Below, piece by piece: positions 25,347-34,704 of a DNA stretch of 64,000 bases. The position numbers and the translations under genes were made by a program. Every line of letters begins with the position of its first letter. Position 1 is the stretch's first letter. The stretch comes from Lacticaseibacillus zhaodongensis (GTDB lineage Bacteria > Bacillota > Bacilli > Lactobacillales > Lactobacillaceae). The DNA lies in assembly GCF_009687905.1 (NCBI RefSeq), contig NZ_BLBG01000002.1:1-64000 (forward strand), in the 5' to 3' direction. Under the pieces are notes generated by a model that was not told the DNA's origin, did not search any database, and worked only from the letters and a program-made list of their open reading frames with translations.

Positions 25347-25931
25347 TTACTTTTGCAGTGGGTTGTAGCTGGCGACGAAGTGGAACTCGCCATCGAAGCT
25401 CATCTGCAAAATGGCGCAGTTACCCGTGTAGATGTCGTAGCCGGTCATCGGCCAGGCGAGGTAGTGCAGCAGAAACGCGTGCATCGCGCCACCGTGGCTG
25501 ACGGCCAGGACGTTGTCACCCTTGGCGTGTTGCATCAGGTCAGTTAAGGTCGCCACCATGCGCACCTGAACCTGGGTCATGGCCTCACCGCCGTAACCGT
25601 GCTCTGCAAAAAAGTTCCCGTAGCTAGCTTCCCCGGGGTGCTTGGGGTTAAGGGTTTCGCTTTGACCTTCAAAGACGCCGAAGTTCCACTCCTTGAGGCC
25701 CTTGAGGCGCTGGTAGGGCTGGTCGGTGATCAGCTCCAGTGTGTCAACGGCGCGCTCCTGGGTGGAGGCTGCGGCGGTGTTGAAGTGAATGTTCCGTTGT
25801 TGGTAAAAATCCTTGGCAGCCTTGGCTTGCGCGATGCCGTTTGCCGTCAGCGGGGAATCCGACGCTCCTTGGATTCGGTGCTGAACGTTGAACAATGTTT
25901 CACCATGCCGCATTAAATAGAGAGTTTTCAT
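25347..25931 (-). CDS. Histidine phosphatase family protein (phosphoglycerate-mutase-like)
   Basis: This 194-residue protein carries the RHGE motif (LMRHGETLFN, nucleophile His9) and the second catalytic His in VSHGGAMH. It is of usual length for small cytoplasmic phosphatases of this superfamily. The substrate is not predictable. It is a single-gene unit. Confidence 0.9.
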   Translation of the reverse strand: MKTLYLMRHGETLFNVQHRIQGASDSPLTANGIAQAKAAKDFYQQRNIHFNTAAASTQERAVDTLELITDQPYQRLKGLKEWNFGVFEGQSETLNPKHPGEASYGNFFAEHGYGGEAMTQVQVRMVATLTDLMQHAKGDNVLAVSHGGAMHAFLLHYLAWPMTGYDIYTGNCAILQMSFDGEFHFVASYNPLQK

Positions 25932-26171
25932 TAATTGAGAATCCTTTCGCTGGGCCTTAAAACGAGGCCGATTTTGTGATTATGGCCGCAGAAGTTGGCT
26001 ATAAATCGCTTAATTATCTCTATGTTAGTCCTTTGTGCTGACTACAAGTCAAATAGCTTTTAGCATTTACCTGATAGTGGCTCGAACCCCCCGTTCCGGA
26101 CTGATTTTGAATATTGCAGGGCCGAGTGGCTAGCGTAATCGGTTACAATAATCAAAAAGGGAGGCATCATT

Positions 26172-26990
26172 ATGGCATCATCAATTTTGACTGAAACGTA
26201 CACCTTAGCAAACGGGGTCAAGATTCCCAAAGTTGGCTTTGGCACCTGGCAGATTCCCCAAGCACAGGCTGAAGAATCTGTGACTAACGCTCTGGAACTG
26301 GGCTACCGGCACATCGACACGGCGCTGGTATACCGCAACGAACGCGGCGTCGGTGCGGCAATCAACAATTCCGGGATTCCGCGAGATCAGATTTTTGTGA
26401 CCACCAAGCTACCCGCTGAGACCAAGACGTACGCGGGCGCGAAGCGGGACTTCGAGACTTCGCTGCAGAATCTGGGTCTCGATTACGTTGACCTGTACCT
26501 GATCCACGCACCATGGCCATGGGCGAAGCGCGGCGGTAACTACGACGAAGGCAACAAGGAAGCCTGGAAGGCGATGGAGGAGATTTACCAAAGCGGCCGG
26601 GCCAAGGCCATCGGGATTTCTAACTTCGGCGTTCCGGAGATGAAGAACATTTTTGAGGGCGCAACCGTTAAGCCAATGGTCGACCAGATTCGTTACCACG
26701 TCGGTTACACTGAGGACGCAATTACCAAGTTCGCCCAGGACAATGGCTTGCTGGTTGAGGCCTACTCACCGTTAGCAACTGGGCGCCTGCTGCAGGACAA
26801 GGACTTGACGGATATTGCAGCGCACTACAACGCATCCATCGCGCAGCTGGGCATCAAGTTCTGCCTGCAAAATGGCCTGTTGCCACTGCCAAAAGCTACG
26901 CACCGAGAACACGCGAAGAGCAACACGCAGCTGGACTTCACTATTAGTGATACAGATATGGCCAAGTTGAACAGCCTGAACGAAGAGTAG
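26172..26990 (+). CDS. Aldo/keto reductase
   Basis: This 272-residue NADPH-dependent reductase has the tetrad Asp (GYRHIDTA), Tyr (LVYRNE), Lys (VTTKLP) and His (YLIHAPWPW), and the GISNFGVPE motif. It resembles YvgN/2,5-diketogluconate reductase-type enzymes that reduce aldehydes such as methylglyoxal. A ribosome binding site AGGGAGG precedes ATG 26172. Confidence 0.92.
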   Translation: MASSILTETYTLANGVKIPKVGFGTWQIPQAQAEESVTNALELGYRHIDTALVYRNERGVGAAINNSGIPRDQIFVTTKLPAETKTYAGAKRDFETSLQNLGLDYVDLYLIHAPWPWAKRGGNYDEGNKEAWKAMEEIYQSGRAKAIGISNFGVPEMKNIFEGATVKPMVDQIRYHVGYTEDAITKFAQDNGLLVEAYSPLATGRLLQDKDLTDIAAHYNASIAQLGIKFCLQNGLLPLPKATHREHAKSNTQLDFTISDTDMAKLNSLNEE

Positions 26991-27013
26991 TTCAGAAAAT
27001 AATGTGGCTAACA

Positions 27014-27070
27014 AAAAGGATTCCCAACCAGGCGCTGATGCTTCAGCGCCATAGATTGGGAATCCTTATT
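27014..27070. terminator. Bidirectional terminator
   Basis: AAGGATTCCCA pairs with TGGGAATCCTT, with an inner perfect GGCGCTGA/TCAGCGCC stem. It serves the convergent aldo/keto reductase and Rrf2 genes. Confidence 0.85.
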
Positions 27071-27079
27071 TGTTTGGCT

Positions 27080-27520
27080 TTAGGCCATCATCTTCCTGGC
27101 TTTTGCCCGGCCGACGATGCCATCGATGATCTGTTGCAGTGAAATCGCAGCCATGCGTTCTTCGGCAGCTGTTTGCACCTCAGCGTAGACCTCATCCAGG
27201 GTGTCCTGAATGTTGCCACCGATTGGGCACTGCGGGTTGGTTTTGGCATCGACGTGCAGCAGGGGGCCGCTGCTATCAACCACCTGGTAGACGTCCAGCA
27301 AGCTGATGTCCGTAGCGGGCCGGGCGAGTGCCGGCGCGACGACACCAGGGTGGCTGGTGAGGAGCCCGCCCTTGACCAAAAGTGCCATCAGGCGGCGCAC
27401 CACGCTGGGGTTGGCTTCGATACTGTTCGCGATGGTTTTGCTCGACAGGTCCCACCCCGCGCCAATCTGGATGTAGGCGAGAATGTGGACTGCGTCGCTT
27501 AATTTGTGAGAATATTGCAC
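27080..27520 (-). CDS. Rrf2-family transcriptional regulator
   Basis: This 146-residue protein has an N-terminal winged helix (LSDAVHILAYI, SSKTIANSIEANPSVVRRLMALL). Only one Cys (NPQCPIGGN) is present, so it is a YwnA-type member rather than an Fe-S sensor with three Cys. GTG start 27520 follows GAGG. It lies 35 bases downstream of the NmrA-like gene and is likely its operon partner and regulator, possibly redox- or thiol-responsive. Confidence 0.85.
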   Translation of the reverse strand: MQYSHKLSDAVHILAYIQIGAGWDLSSKTIANSIEANPSVVRRLMALLVKGGLLTSHPGVVAPALARPATDISLLDVYQVVDSSGPLLHVDAKTNPQCPIGGNIQDTLDEVYAEVQTAAEERMAAISLQQIIDGIVGRAKARKMMA

Positions 27521-27555
27521 TTTTGCTTACCTCGACTAGTTAATTGTATTGCTAA

Positions 27556-28401
27556 CTATTTTAGCACTTCTTGGATTGCTTCTGGCAGTGGGGTGAGCTC
27601 GTGGCCCAGCACGTCTGGCAAGTCAGTTGTGTCCTCCGTCAGAATACCGGACGCAATCAGCTGCATGCCGCCAGCAGCGAACCCGGCAAGCTTAGCCGGC
27701 ATCCCACCAGCAATCAGTGCCGCCTGGTAGTCCGCATCACTGAGGCTCTTGATTTCAAAATCACCTGCAATTGCAGCCGCCAGTTCGCGGTAGGTGCGGG
27801 CTGGGCCGGCGAACTCGTAGACATCCTTGGTGTCAGTTGCGGCGAGGACGTTCGCTGCGGCCTTAGCGTATTCGCGCTCGAGTGCCCAGCCAACTTTTGC
27901 ATCGCCCGCAGCGTAAAGGAAGTCCTTACCGGCTGCGGCCGCTTGCAAACGGGATAGTTCGTTTTCTAAGTACCAGTTGTTGCGCAGGAAGCTGTGCTTA
28001 ATGCCGGAAGCGGCGATGGCCTTTTCCGTTGCCTTGTGGTCCGCGGCCAGGGCAACTTCGGCCTGATCAGCGTGCGGGAAGCTGGTGTAGGCGATGAAGG
28101 AAACGCCGGCCCGCTCGGCTGCAGCTAAGACGTTGGCATGCTGCTGCGCGCGGGGAACGGGGCCGCCGGGGACTGATGAGATGAAGAGCAAACGGTCAAC
28201 ACCCTGCAAAGCCTTGGTGAACTGCTCTGCATCGTTGTAGTCAGCCTGGCGGATGGTGATGTCAGTGGGGAGCAGCTTCTTGGCCTTGTCAGTGTTGCGG
28301 GCCAAAGCCACGATGTCGCTGGCAGGGACTTTTGCGGCTAGGTACTTGATTGCACGCTGGCCAAAACGGCCGGTGGCGCCTGTTACTGCGTATGTTGTCA
28401 T
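27556..28401 (-). CDS. NmrA-like NAD(P)-binding protein (QorB-type quinone/redox oxidoreductase)
   Basis: This 281-residue atypical short-chain dehydrogenase has the Rossmann motif GATGRFGQ at residues 8-15 and no catalytic YxxxK. It resembles YtfG/QorB proteins. The downstream Rrf2 regulator suggests control by oxidative or electrophile stress. The substrate is not known. Confidence 0.85.
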   Translation of the reverse strand: MTTYAVTGATGRFGQRAIKYLAAKVPASDIVALARNTDKAKKLLPTDITIRQADYNDAEQFTKALQGVDRLLFISSVPGGPVPRAQQHANVLAAAERAGVSFIAYTSFPHADQAEVALAADHKATEKAIAASGIKHSFLRNNWYLENELSRLQAAAAGKDFLYAAGDAKVGWALEREYAKAAANVLAATDTKDVYEFAGPARTYRELAAAIAGDFEIKSLSDADYQAALIAGGMPAKLAGFAAGGMQLIASGILTEDTTDLPDVLGHELTPLPEAIQEVLK

Positions 28402-28439
28402 AATTATTATCTGCTATATAAAATGTGGAAGAATGTCTC

Positions 28440-28650
28440 TTTGACACCAATAAAGGTTTATATATTTCCTTTCTTGATTTACATTCTGCATTTCACTTAG
28501 TCCCGTCTACATTGGTATTCCCACTCCGATAGACATCTTCATGACATTGACCAACTCTTGAACTTTAAGGTATTAGCCATACCCAAAATGATTAATTTAC
28601 TTGCGCGTATTGAATCAGATTCTCTACGGCATTTTCATCACGACGCATCT
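28440..28650 (-). ncRNA. Possible omega (reRNA) region at the TnpB 3' end
   Basis: TnpB elements encode their guide RNA across the tnpB 3' end and right end of the element. Minus-strand sequence after the tnpB stop includes GTGGGAATACCAATGTAGACG and GGGACTAAGTG, which look like the conserved tail of such RNAs. Element edge and guide start are not fixed. Confidence 0.35.
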
Positions 28651-29764
28651 TCGCGCCACATTTGTAACACACATATTCATTATGACCAGTATGATGCTTC
28701 CGGTTGCCCGATAAGCCGACTTTCTCATCACCGGTCTTAATATAGCCACAACGACAACAACGCTGCGTACTAGGATAAAGTCGGTCAGCCATGACCAGCT
28801 TCGCCCCGTTCCACTCGCACTTATACTGCATGATCTGCTTAAACTGACCAAACATCGACCGGTGCAGATTCTTCGCTAGATGCTTGTTCATTCGCATGTG
28901 CAGATTGTCCAAGTCCTCAATGGCAATCACGTCATTATCCCGTACCAATTGTGCAGTGAACTTGTGCAGAATATCCGCTTGAATTCGGGAAACCTTTTGG
29001 TAATCCCGCTTCAACTTGGCTCTCGTTGAGCGGTAATTGTTTGACCTGAAATTCGTTGGATTAGCAACACGCTTACGTGCCAGTAATCGTTGATACTTGG
29101 TGATGCGGCCATACAGATTGAGCAGTTTGTCACTTATCGTTGATACGGATTGGTAACCATTAGCATCCTTGTAATCGAACCGAGCAACATTGGCGTCAAC
29201 AGCAGTAACCAGATTCCCATTCTTCTGGTCAACTGTCTCATCGACATCGATTGACAAGGATACGTAATACCCATCTGCTTCTTCGACAATGGTGGCAAGC
29301 TTTAGCTTACCAATCCAACGAGGACGTTCAGCAAGCCGGATGTCATACCAATCCTTCGCTCCACGCGGCTTGTCCAAACGAAGCTTACCAGCAACAGTTT
29401 TGGCTCGATCAGTCTTAAAGCTGTTTTTGGAATGTTTTTTCGACTTAAACCGTGGCTGAGCGTGGTTAGGCATCTGGGGGTTGAAATAGTTCTGCCACCC
29501 CTTAGCCAGGTCACTAACCGCTAGCTGCAGTACCCGCGCCGATTGCTCAAATTGCCAATCCTGTTTGTTATTGACCAGTTCGTTACGCACTTTGCGTTCA
29601 TTTGGTCGTAGCGATTTATCTGCCATCAATACGGATTCGTCATACATGTTGTTCCAAACCTCCAGGGCTTGGTTGTAGCAATAGCGCCGATAGCTGAACA
29701 AATTCTGCAAAGCTAACCGCATCGCTGCGTTAGGATACATTTTGGTTTTGTGTGTTTTAATCAT
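28592..29764 (-). CDS. tnpB: TnpB RNA-guided nuclease (IS607-associated)
   Basis: This 390-residue protein starts MIKTHKTKMYPNAAMRLAL. RuvC-like residues are visible: Asp in AVDANVARF, Glu in IAIEDLDNLH and Asp in RRDENAVENL. A four-Cys zinc finger (CCRCGY and CYKCGA) lies between the last two. All catalytic residues are present, so it appears active. TnpB is the ancestor of Cas12: it cuts the empty donor site with an omega RNA and so keeps the element in place. It is downstream of tnpA and probably co-transcribed. Confidence 0.93.
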   Translation of the reverse strand: MIKTHKTKMYPNAAMRLALQNLFSYRRYCYNQALEVWNNMYDESVLMADKSLRPNERKVRNELVNNKQDWQFEQSARVLQLAVSDLAKGWQNYFNPQMPNHAQPRFKSKKHSKNSFKTDRAKTVAGKLRLDKPRGAKDWYDIRLAERPRWIGKLKLATIVEEADGYYVSLSIDVDETVDQKNGNLVTAVDANVARFDYKDANGYQSVSTISDKLLNLYGRITKYQRLLARKRVANPTNFRSNNYRSTRAKLKRDYQKVSRIQADILHKFTAQLVRDNDVIAIEDLDNLHMRMNKHLAKNLHRSMFGQFKQIMQYKCEWNGAKLVMADRLYPSTQRCCRCGYIKTGDEKVGLSGNRKHHTGHNEYVCYKCGAKMRRDENAVENLIQYAQVN

Positions 29765-29794
29765 TCAATTCACCTCCTCATATTGAAGAATACG

Positions 29795-30388
29795 CTATTT
29801 CAGTTCCTTATCGTTTTCGATTTTGCGTTTGTACTTACGCAAGCCGGAGATACGGCAACTGAAAACTTGAATGATACTGATTAAGTCCTGCGTCATTTCT
29901 TCTTGAGGCGATAAATCAGGGTTATTCAGCACCACAATTTGGGTGTTGAACTTATTGGCTAATTGTTCAAACCAGTCATAGCCGAAACGAACAAAACGAT
30001 CCTTATAAGTGATATACACAGTATCGACATTGTTTGCCATTATCTGATCTAGCAATTCGTTCCAGTGTTTACGCTTATAATTCAACCCGCTTCCAACATC
30101 CGTAATCACGTCATCCAGGATTACGCCCTTACCATTGGCATACTGGCGTAAAAAATCAACTTGTTTCTTCAAGTCATCTTTCTGCCCGGCATTCGATACG
30201 CGTGCGTAAGCCACTACTTTGTGACCATTTTTCGTAGTTTCGCCAATGTAGGTGCGATACTGTTCTTCGGTATAGTAACGTCTGTTTTTAGGATTACGAA
30301 AGGCTGGCAATGTACCATCTTTATCCCATTTCTGCAAAGTTTTAACCGTCACACCAATCCGTGCGGCCATTTCTTTTGGTTTGAGCAT
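29795..30388 (-). CDS. tnpA: IS607-family TnpA serine recombinase
   Basis: This 197-residue protein starts at ATG 30388 with GGGAGG 7 bases upstream. The N-terminus is a MerR-like helix-turn-helix (KPKEMAARIGVTVKTLQKWDKDG), followed by a resolvase domain whose nucleophile is Ser in YARVSNAGQKDD. The fold order HTH-then-catalytic domain is specific to IS607. It catalyses transposition with little target specificity. Confidence 0.93.
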   Translation of the reverse strand: MLKPKEMAARIGVTVKTLQKWDKDGTLPAFRNPKNRRYYTEEQYRTYIGETTKNGHKVVAYARVSNAGQKDDLKKQVDFLRQYANGKGVILDDVITDVGSGLNYKRKHWNELLDQIMANNVDTVYITYKDRFVRFGYDWFEQLANKFNTQIVVLNNPDLSPQEEMTQDLISIIQVFSCRISGLRKYKRKIENDKELK

Positions 30389-30627
30389 GAGGGTGCCTCC
30401 CACTGAATTATTGCACTCTCATTATGCCTTATTGTTACACTTTATTCTACGTTTACAATTACAGTTTCATTCCTCCTTAGTTGTTTTTCGTAAGCCTGTG
30501 CTGATTAATGTAACATGCTGTTTTAAGAAATACAAGTGTTTTGGGTTTGGTCATTACCACACCACCGGGATTGAGTTCACGGTGTTAGAATGAACGGGTA
30601 CATAACTTAAACGCGAGGCGAGGAATA

Positions 30628-31647
30628 ATGGCGCAGAAAAAGATTTCGATCAAGGAGATTGCCGCACTGAGTGGTGTCTCCACAGCAACCGTATCCCGGG
30701 TCATCAATAATAATGGCCGTTTTTCTGAGCAAACGCGGCAGCGGGTGCTGGCAGTGATCCGGGCTAAGGGCTACGAGCCCAATGCGGTCGCCAAGGGTCT
30801 GCGCATGCAGCGGACGAGCACTATTGGCATCGTCGTTCCAGACCTGAACAACAGCTTTTTCTCGGATTTAGTCGAGAAAATCGAGTCGCAGTTTTTTGCC
30901 GCTGATTATTCCACTATTATCTGTGACACGGCCCGTAATCCGGACAAGGAAGCGAGTTACCTGCGCATGCTCGAGTCCAAACTCGTGGACGGGATCGTCG
31001 TAATTTCTGGTTCCAGTGATTTTGACCCCGACCAGTTGTCGCGCAAAATTCCGGTTGTGTGCATCGATCGGCGCCCGGCGCGCAAAGATGTCATGTATAT
31101 CGCGTCCGACCATTATGCGGGCGCAGTGCTAGCGACCGCGGAGTTAATCAAGGCGGGCACCAAGCCACTGTTCATTTTGCCATCCCGGACGACGCCGACT
31201 ACGCGTTCCCGACTGGCGGGTTATCAGGACACGCTGGAGCAGAATGGGCTGACGGTTGAACCGGATAGCGTCCTGCGCCTGACTGCAAATCAGGATGCGG
31301 ACATTGATTCTCGCCGCACAGCCATTCGGGCGTTTTTGCGGCAACAAAAGGTCAAGCAATCCGGAACCATTGGTGTATTTGCCCACAGTGACAATCTGGC
31401 GGCGGACACCTTGATTGCGGCCCGCAGCATGGACCTGAGTATGCCGGATGATTTAAAAATTATCGGTTTTGATGACGCACCCATCGCCCGTTACTGTAGT
31501 CCGGAGCTGACAACGGTTCACCAGGACGTGGCCGGAATCGCGCAGCGGGTCAGTGAATACTTGGTCGCGGCGATTCAGGGGGCTGACGTCCCAGCGGAGT
31601 CAGAACAGCTGGTTGCTGTGCACTTGGTGAAACGGGGAACAGCATAG
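30628..31647 (+). CDS. LacI-family transcriptional regulator
   Basis: This 339-residue protein has a LacI helix-turn-helix (SIKEIAALSGVSTATVSRVIN) and a periplasmic-binding-like sugar domain (STIGIVVPDLNNSFFSDLVEKI). Closest in layout to RbsR-like regulators. It lies upstream of an epimerase gene whose leader contains the palindrome GTAAACGTTTAC, a typical LacI-type operator. The effector is probably a sugar or sugar phosphate. Confidence 0.92.
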   Translation: MAQKKISIKEIAALSGVSTATVSRVINNNGRFSEQTRQRVLAVIRAKGYEPNAVAKGLRMQRTSTIGIVVPDLNNSFFSDLVEKIESQFFAADYSTIICDTARNPDKEASYLRMLESKLVDGIVVISGSSDFDPDQLSRKIPVVCIDRRPARKDVMYIASDHYAGAVLATAELIKAGTKPLFILPSRTTPTTRSRLAGYQDTLEQNGLTVEPDSVLRLTANQDADIDSRRTAIRAFLRQQKVKQSGTIGVFAHSDNLAADTLIAARSMDLSMPDDLKIIGFDDAPIARYCSPELTTVHQDVAGIAQRVSEYLVAAIQGADVPAESEQLVAVHLVKRGTA

Positions 31648-31657
31648 AAGTTAAGAG

Positions 31658-31696
31658 CAAGGTCTGTGGAGTGAATCTGCAGGCCTTGTTTTTTTC
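31658..31696 (+). terminator. Terminator after the LacI-type gene
   Basis: CAAGGTCTG pairs with CAGGCCTTG (one G-U pair) and is followed by T7. Confidence 0.8.
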
Positions 31697-31801
31697 TAGG
31701 GTGAGTAAAGGATTACGGTGATTTTGGCGGCAATAGTGAGGTGGACAACCATTAAAGTTGACAAGTAATCGCAATCATCGTAGCATATTAGTTGTAGATG
31801 A

Positions 31802-31813
31802 GTAAACGTTTAC
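31802..31813. promoter_or_regulatory. LacI-type operator / cre-like palindrome
   Basis: GTAAACGTTTAC is a perfect 12-bp palindrome with a central CG, 45 bases before the epimerase start. It suits the adjacent LacI regulator or CcpA. Confidence 0.6.
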
Positions 31814-31857
31814 CCAAACCGTGTAACAACTAAAAATGATGAATCGAGGGCTGAATT

Positions 31858-32550
31858 ATGAGTGCAATTATCGCGCCATCACTAATGTGTGCGGACTTCA
31901 CCGACATTAAGGGTGAAGTCGCTAAGCTAGATGCTGCCAAGGTCGATATTTTCCACATGGACGTCATGGACGGGCATTACGTGCGGAACGTCGCGCTGGG
32001 TGTTGAGGACTACAAGGCCGTTCGCAGCCTAACCAGTACCCCGATGGACATCCACTTGATGGTGGAGAATCCGGATGCGTACATTGAAATGTTTGCGCCG
32101 CTCGGACCGAACATTGTTTACGTGCACCCCGACACGGCGCCAAACATCGTGCAGACCATCAAGCATCTGCGGGATTTGGGCATCGCGCCTGGTATTGCGA
32201 TTGATCCATCCTTATTCATCAGTCAGGTTAAGGACCTTTTGCCGCTGGTGGATTACGTGCTAGTGATGACGGTCAATCCGGGTTTTGCGGGTCAAGCATT
32301 CCTGGATTACACGGTCCCAAAAGTCACGGAACTAGGTCAGTTGAAGGAGCAGTTTAACTACAAACTGTTGGTCGATGGCGCAATCTCGCCGGCGCGGATT
32401 CAGCAACTCGCCGCAGTTGGGGTGGACGGCTTTATCGTCGGCACCTCGTCCCTGTTCGGCAAGGGCCGCGCGTACACTGACATCGTGCCGGAGCTGCGGA
32501 CGATTGCGGAGCAGGCGGCCAATGAGCACTTGCTGGCGGGCGCCCGCTAA
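31858..32550 (+). CDS. Ribulose-phosphate 3-epimerase family protein
   Basis: This 230-residue TIM-barrel protein shows the family signatures IAPSLMCADF, HMDVMDGHYV, MDIHLMVENP, VMTVNPGFAGQ and LLVDGAIS, including the metal-binding His and Asp residues. It may act on D-ribulose-5-phosphate or on another ketose phosphate such as allulose-6-phosphate, given a dedicated LacI regulator. ATG 31858 follows GAGG. Confidence 0.9.
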   Translation: MSAIIAPSLMCADFTDIKGEVAKLDAAKVDIFHMDVMDGHYVRNVALGVEDYKAVRSLTSTPMDIHLMVENPDAYIEMFAPLGPNIVYVHPDTAPNIVQTIKHLRDLGIAPGIAIDPSLFISQVKDLLPLVDYVLVMTVNPGFAGQAFLDYTVPKVTELGQLKEQFNYKLLVDGAISPARIQQLAAVGVDGFIVGTSSLFGKGRAYTDIVPELRTIAEQAANEHLLAGAR

Positions 32551-32648
32551 ATTGTGCAAAATCTGCTTAGTTTTCTGCCACAGTTTTTGATTGCGTGTAT
32601 CCTAAGTGTAAGTAGTTAATAACAGCTTATGCACAGAGGAGCAGAAGA

Positions 32649-33335
32649 ATGATTGGCGTAATTTTTGACTTTAACGGCACCTTGTACGAGGACGCCCAGA
32701 TTCAAAAGCACGCGTGGAACCAGATGGCCTTGAAATATCGGGGCCGCGAGCTGAGTAGTGCTGAAAACGAAGAGCACATGCACGGCCGCAATAACCAGCA
32801 CACCCTAGAGTACATTTTGGGCCGGCCCCTGACCGCGACTGAGTTGACCAAGCTCAGCGACGAGAAGGAGCAAATCTACCGGCACGCCTGCGCCGCGGAT
32901 AAGGAGACCTTCCACTTGCGTCCCGGCGTCCCGGAATATTTTGCCGCACTCAAGGCTGCGGGGATTCCGTTTACGGTGGCGACTGCTTCGGTGTTCGACA
33001 ACGTGCAGTTTTTCTTTGATGCGTTCGGAATGGACCGCTGGATCGATATCAACACGGTCGCCTACAATGATGGCAAGCTGCGGGGCAAGCCCGCGCCAGA
33101 CATCTTTTTACGGGCCGCAGCCAACATTAATGTGCCGGCTGAACGGACCATCGTGTTTGAGGATGCGAGCTCCGGAATTGCGGCGGCCGAAGCGGCCCAT
33201 GCCGGTTGGACGGTCGGCGTGCAGACCTCTGATAATCGGGAAATGCTCCGCGGGGATGACCGCTTAGTGACCGTGATTGGTGATTACACTGACGTTAACG
33301 ACTTCCTCAATATTGAGTTTTTGCAAGGCTTGTAG
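32649..33335 (+). CDS. HAD-superfamily hydrolase (beta-phosphoglucomutase-like phosphatase)
   Basis: This 228-residue protein has motif I DFNGTLYED (the usual second Asp is replaced: DFNGT in place of DxDGT), a helical cap, motif II TVATAS, motif III Lys (RGKPAPDIF) and motif IV FEDASSGI. With Asn at the acid/base position the activity may be altered, though FNGT is common in this sub-branch. GAGGAG precedes ATG 32649. It probably dephosphorylates a sugar phosphate. Confidence 0.87.
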   Translation: MIGVIFDFNGTLYEDAQIQKHAWNQMALKYRGRELSSAENEEHMHGRNNQHTLEYILGRPLTATELTKLSDEKEQIYRHACAADKETFHLRPGVPEYFAALKAAGIPFTVATASVFDNVQFFFDAFGMDRWIDINTVAYNDGKLRGKPAPDIFLRAAANINVPAERTIVFEDASSGIAAAEAAHAGWTVGVQTSDNREMLRGDDRLVTVIGDYTDVNDFLNIEFLQGL

Positions 33336-33356
33336 AGTTAGTGTTCCGGGTGGATT

Positions 33357-33393
33357 AAAAAATCGCTGGGCTATTTTTGCCAGCGATTTTTTT
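33357..33393. terminator. Terminator between HAD and amidohydrolase genes
   Basis: AAAAATCGCTGG pairs with CCAGCGATTTTT, with A and T runs on both sides. Confidence 0.85.
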
Positions 33394-33423
33394 ATTGTGT
33401 AATTGGCGGCCGTTAATGCCAAA

Positions 33424-34482
33424 TCAGAGGTTAAAAAGTCGCTTGGCGTTGTCAGTCAGAATCTTTTGCTTCAGCTGGGGGGTCAGAATCTCCGCGCCGG
33501 TGGTCATTTTGGTGACCATGTCTAACAGTGTCGGAATTTGGGCGAGCTGCTCGTGCTTGTTGAAGAAGTGGTCAAAATGCTGCGCCGTTTTGACCAGCTT
33601 CATTTTCTGACCGGATTGCTTTGCGTTCGCGTTCACGATTACGCTGAGCAACTGGCTAGAGCGTGTGGTGGCGGTGTATGGAATGTCACTACCGTAAAGA
33701 ATGTGTTCCTCGTCAGCAAGTGTCAGTAGCATCGGCAACTGCCGCGGGAAGACCGCGCCAGCCGTGTCAAAGTAAACATGGCGTAGCGCAGCATACATAT
33801 CAGCTTGGTATTGCTGCTTCACGAATGCTTGATCGCGGTCGGCGAGGATACTCAGGAATGCGCCGGCATGCGGCACAATCAGCTTGATATCCGGGAAGCG
33901 GTCAAAGAAATGGTATTCAAGCAGGTTCATGAAGGTCATCGTTGTATCGATGAAAAAGCCCATTAGCGGCGTTGGCATGTCAATGTTGACGTTCTTTGGC
34001 AGAGCGGCTGGTTGATTCGGGTGCATGGCAACGACCGCTTTGGCAGCATTCAGCTGGGTGTATACCTCATCGAAAATCGGCGAACCAAAGTAAATCCCGC
34101 GGGTGTTAGTCGGTACAGTGAAGCCCCGGGCGTGGTGCGATAACGCCCAATTAATTTCACTAACGGCGTCGTTCACGTAAGGTAGCGGCAGCGACGCAAG
34201 ATAGCCCAGCTGCTGCGGGTGCTCGATTGCTAGTCGCTCGCCGTCCGCATTTGCCTGCCTGGCAATTTCAAGGGTCTCCTGCCGATCACCAAAGTTGAAA
34301 TGCGGTGAAGACAGTGACAGCAGTGAGTAAGCAATTTTGTTTTTGGCCATGAAGTCTAATGTGGTTGCAGGTTGCCAAGCGGGTGTCGGCCAGCCATCGG
34401 GATCACCTGCAATATGGCGTGCTAGCGCGTCTGTGTAAATTTTGGGTAAGTAATGCGTGTGGACATCAATAATTTCGTTCAT
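33424..34482 (-). CDS. ACMSD-like metal-dependent amidohydrolase/decarboxylase
   Basis: This 352-residue TIM-barrel protein starts at ATG 34482 with GGAGG upstream. Metal ligands fit the ACMSD group: His-x-His in VHTHYLP, His in VPHAGAFLS and Asp in YGSDIPYT. Family members decarboxylate or hydrolyse aromatic acids and lactones. It is transcribed divergently from a TetR regulator, which probably controls it. Confidence 0.87.
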   Translation of the reverse strand: MNEIIDVHTHYLPKIYTDALARHIAGDPDGWPTPAWQPATTLDFMAKNKIAYSLLSLSSPHFNFGDRQETLEIARQANADGERLAIEHPQQLGYLASLPLPYVNDAVSEINWALSHHARGFTVPTNTRGIYFGSPIFDEVYTQLNAAKAVVAMHPNQPAALPKNVNIDMPTPLMGFFIDTTMTFMNLLEYHFFDRFPDIKLIVPHAGAFLSILADRDQAFVKQQYQADMYAALRHVYFDTAGAVFPRQLPMLLTLADEEHILYGSDIPYTATTRSSQLLSVIVNANAKQSGQKMKLVKTAQHFDHFFNKHEQLAQIPTLLDMVTKMTTGAEILTPQLKQKILTDNAKRLFNL

Positions 34483-34503
34483 CAAAACACCTCCATTGTT
34501 TGT

Positions 34504-34586
34504 AATCAACACTGTGTTTAGCTCTCTTTTAGCTTAAGGCGGTGCAGTGGCAACAACAATAATCAAAAAATTGATGAGTGTTGATT
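34504..34586. promoter_or_regulatory. Paired half-site operator between amidohydrolase and TetR genes
   Basis: AATCAACACT (34504-34513) and its exact complement AGTGTTGATT (34577-34586) flank the divergent promoters. The 73-base centre spacing is about seven helical turns, which would allow DNA looping. Confidence 0.45.
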
Positions 34587-34704
34587 TGAATGTAACAATC
34601 AGTGCTAATGCCCGCAGACAATGCGTTTTTGATAAAGGCAACGTTGATTTATTTGTTTCGGCGGCGAATAATGGGTGCAAATTAACAATGAGGTGGTAAA
34701 GCAA

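Larger units (their letters stand above)
28450..30450 (-). mobile_element. IS607-type transposon with tnpA and tnpB
   Basis: It holds a serine recombinase TnpA and an RNA-guided nuclease TnpB on the minus strand, 30 bases apart. IS607 elements lack terminal inverted repeats, so ends given here are approximate. Confidence 0.75.
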
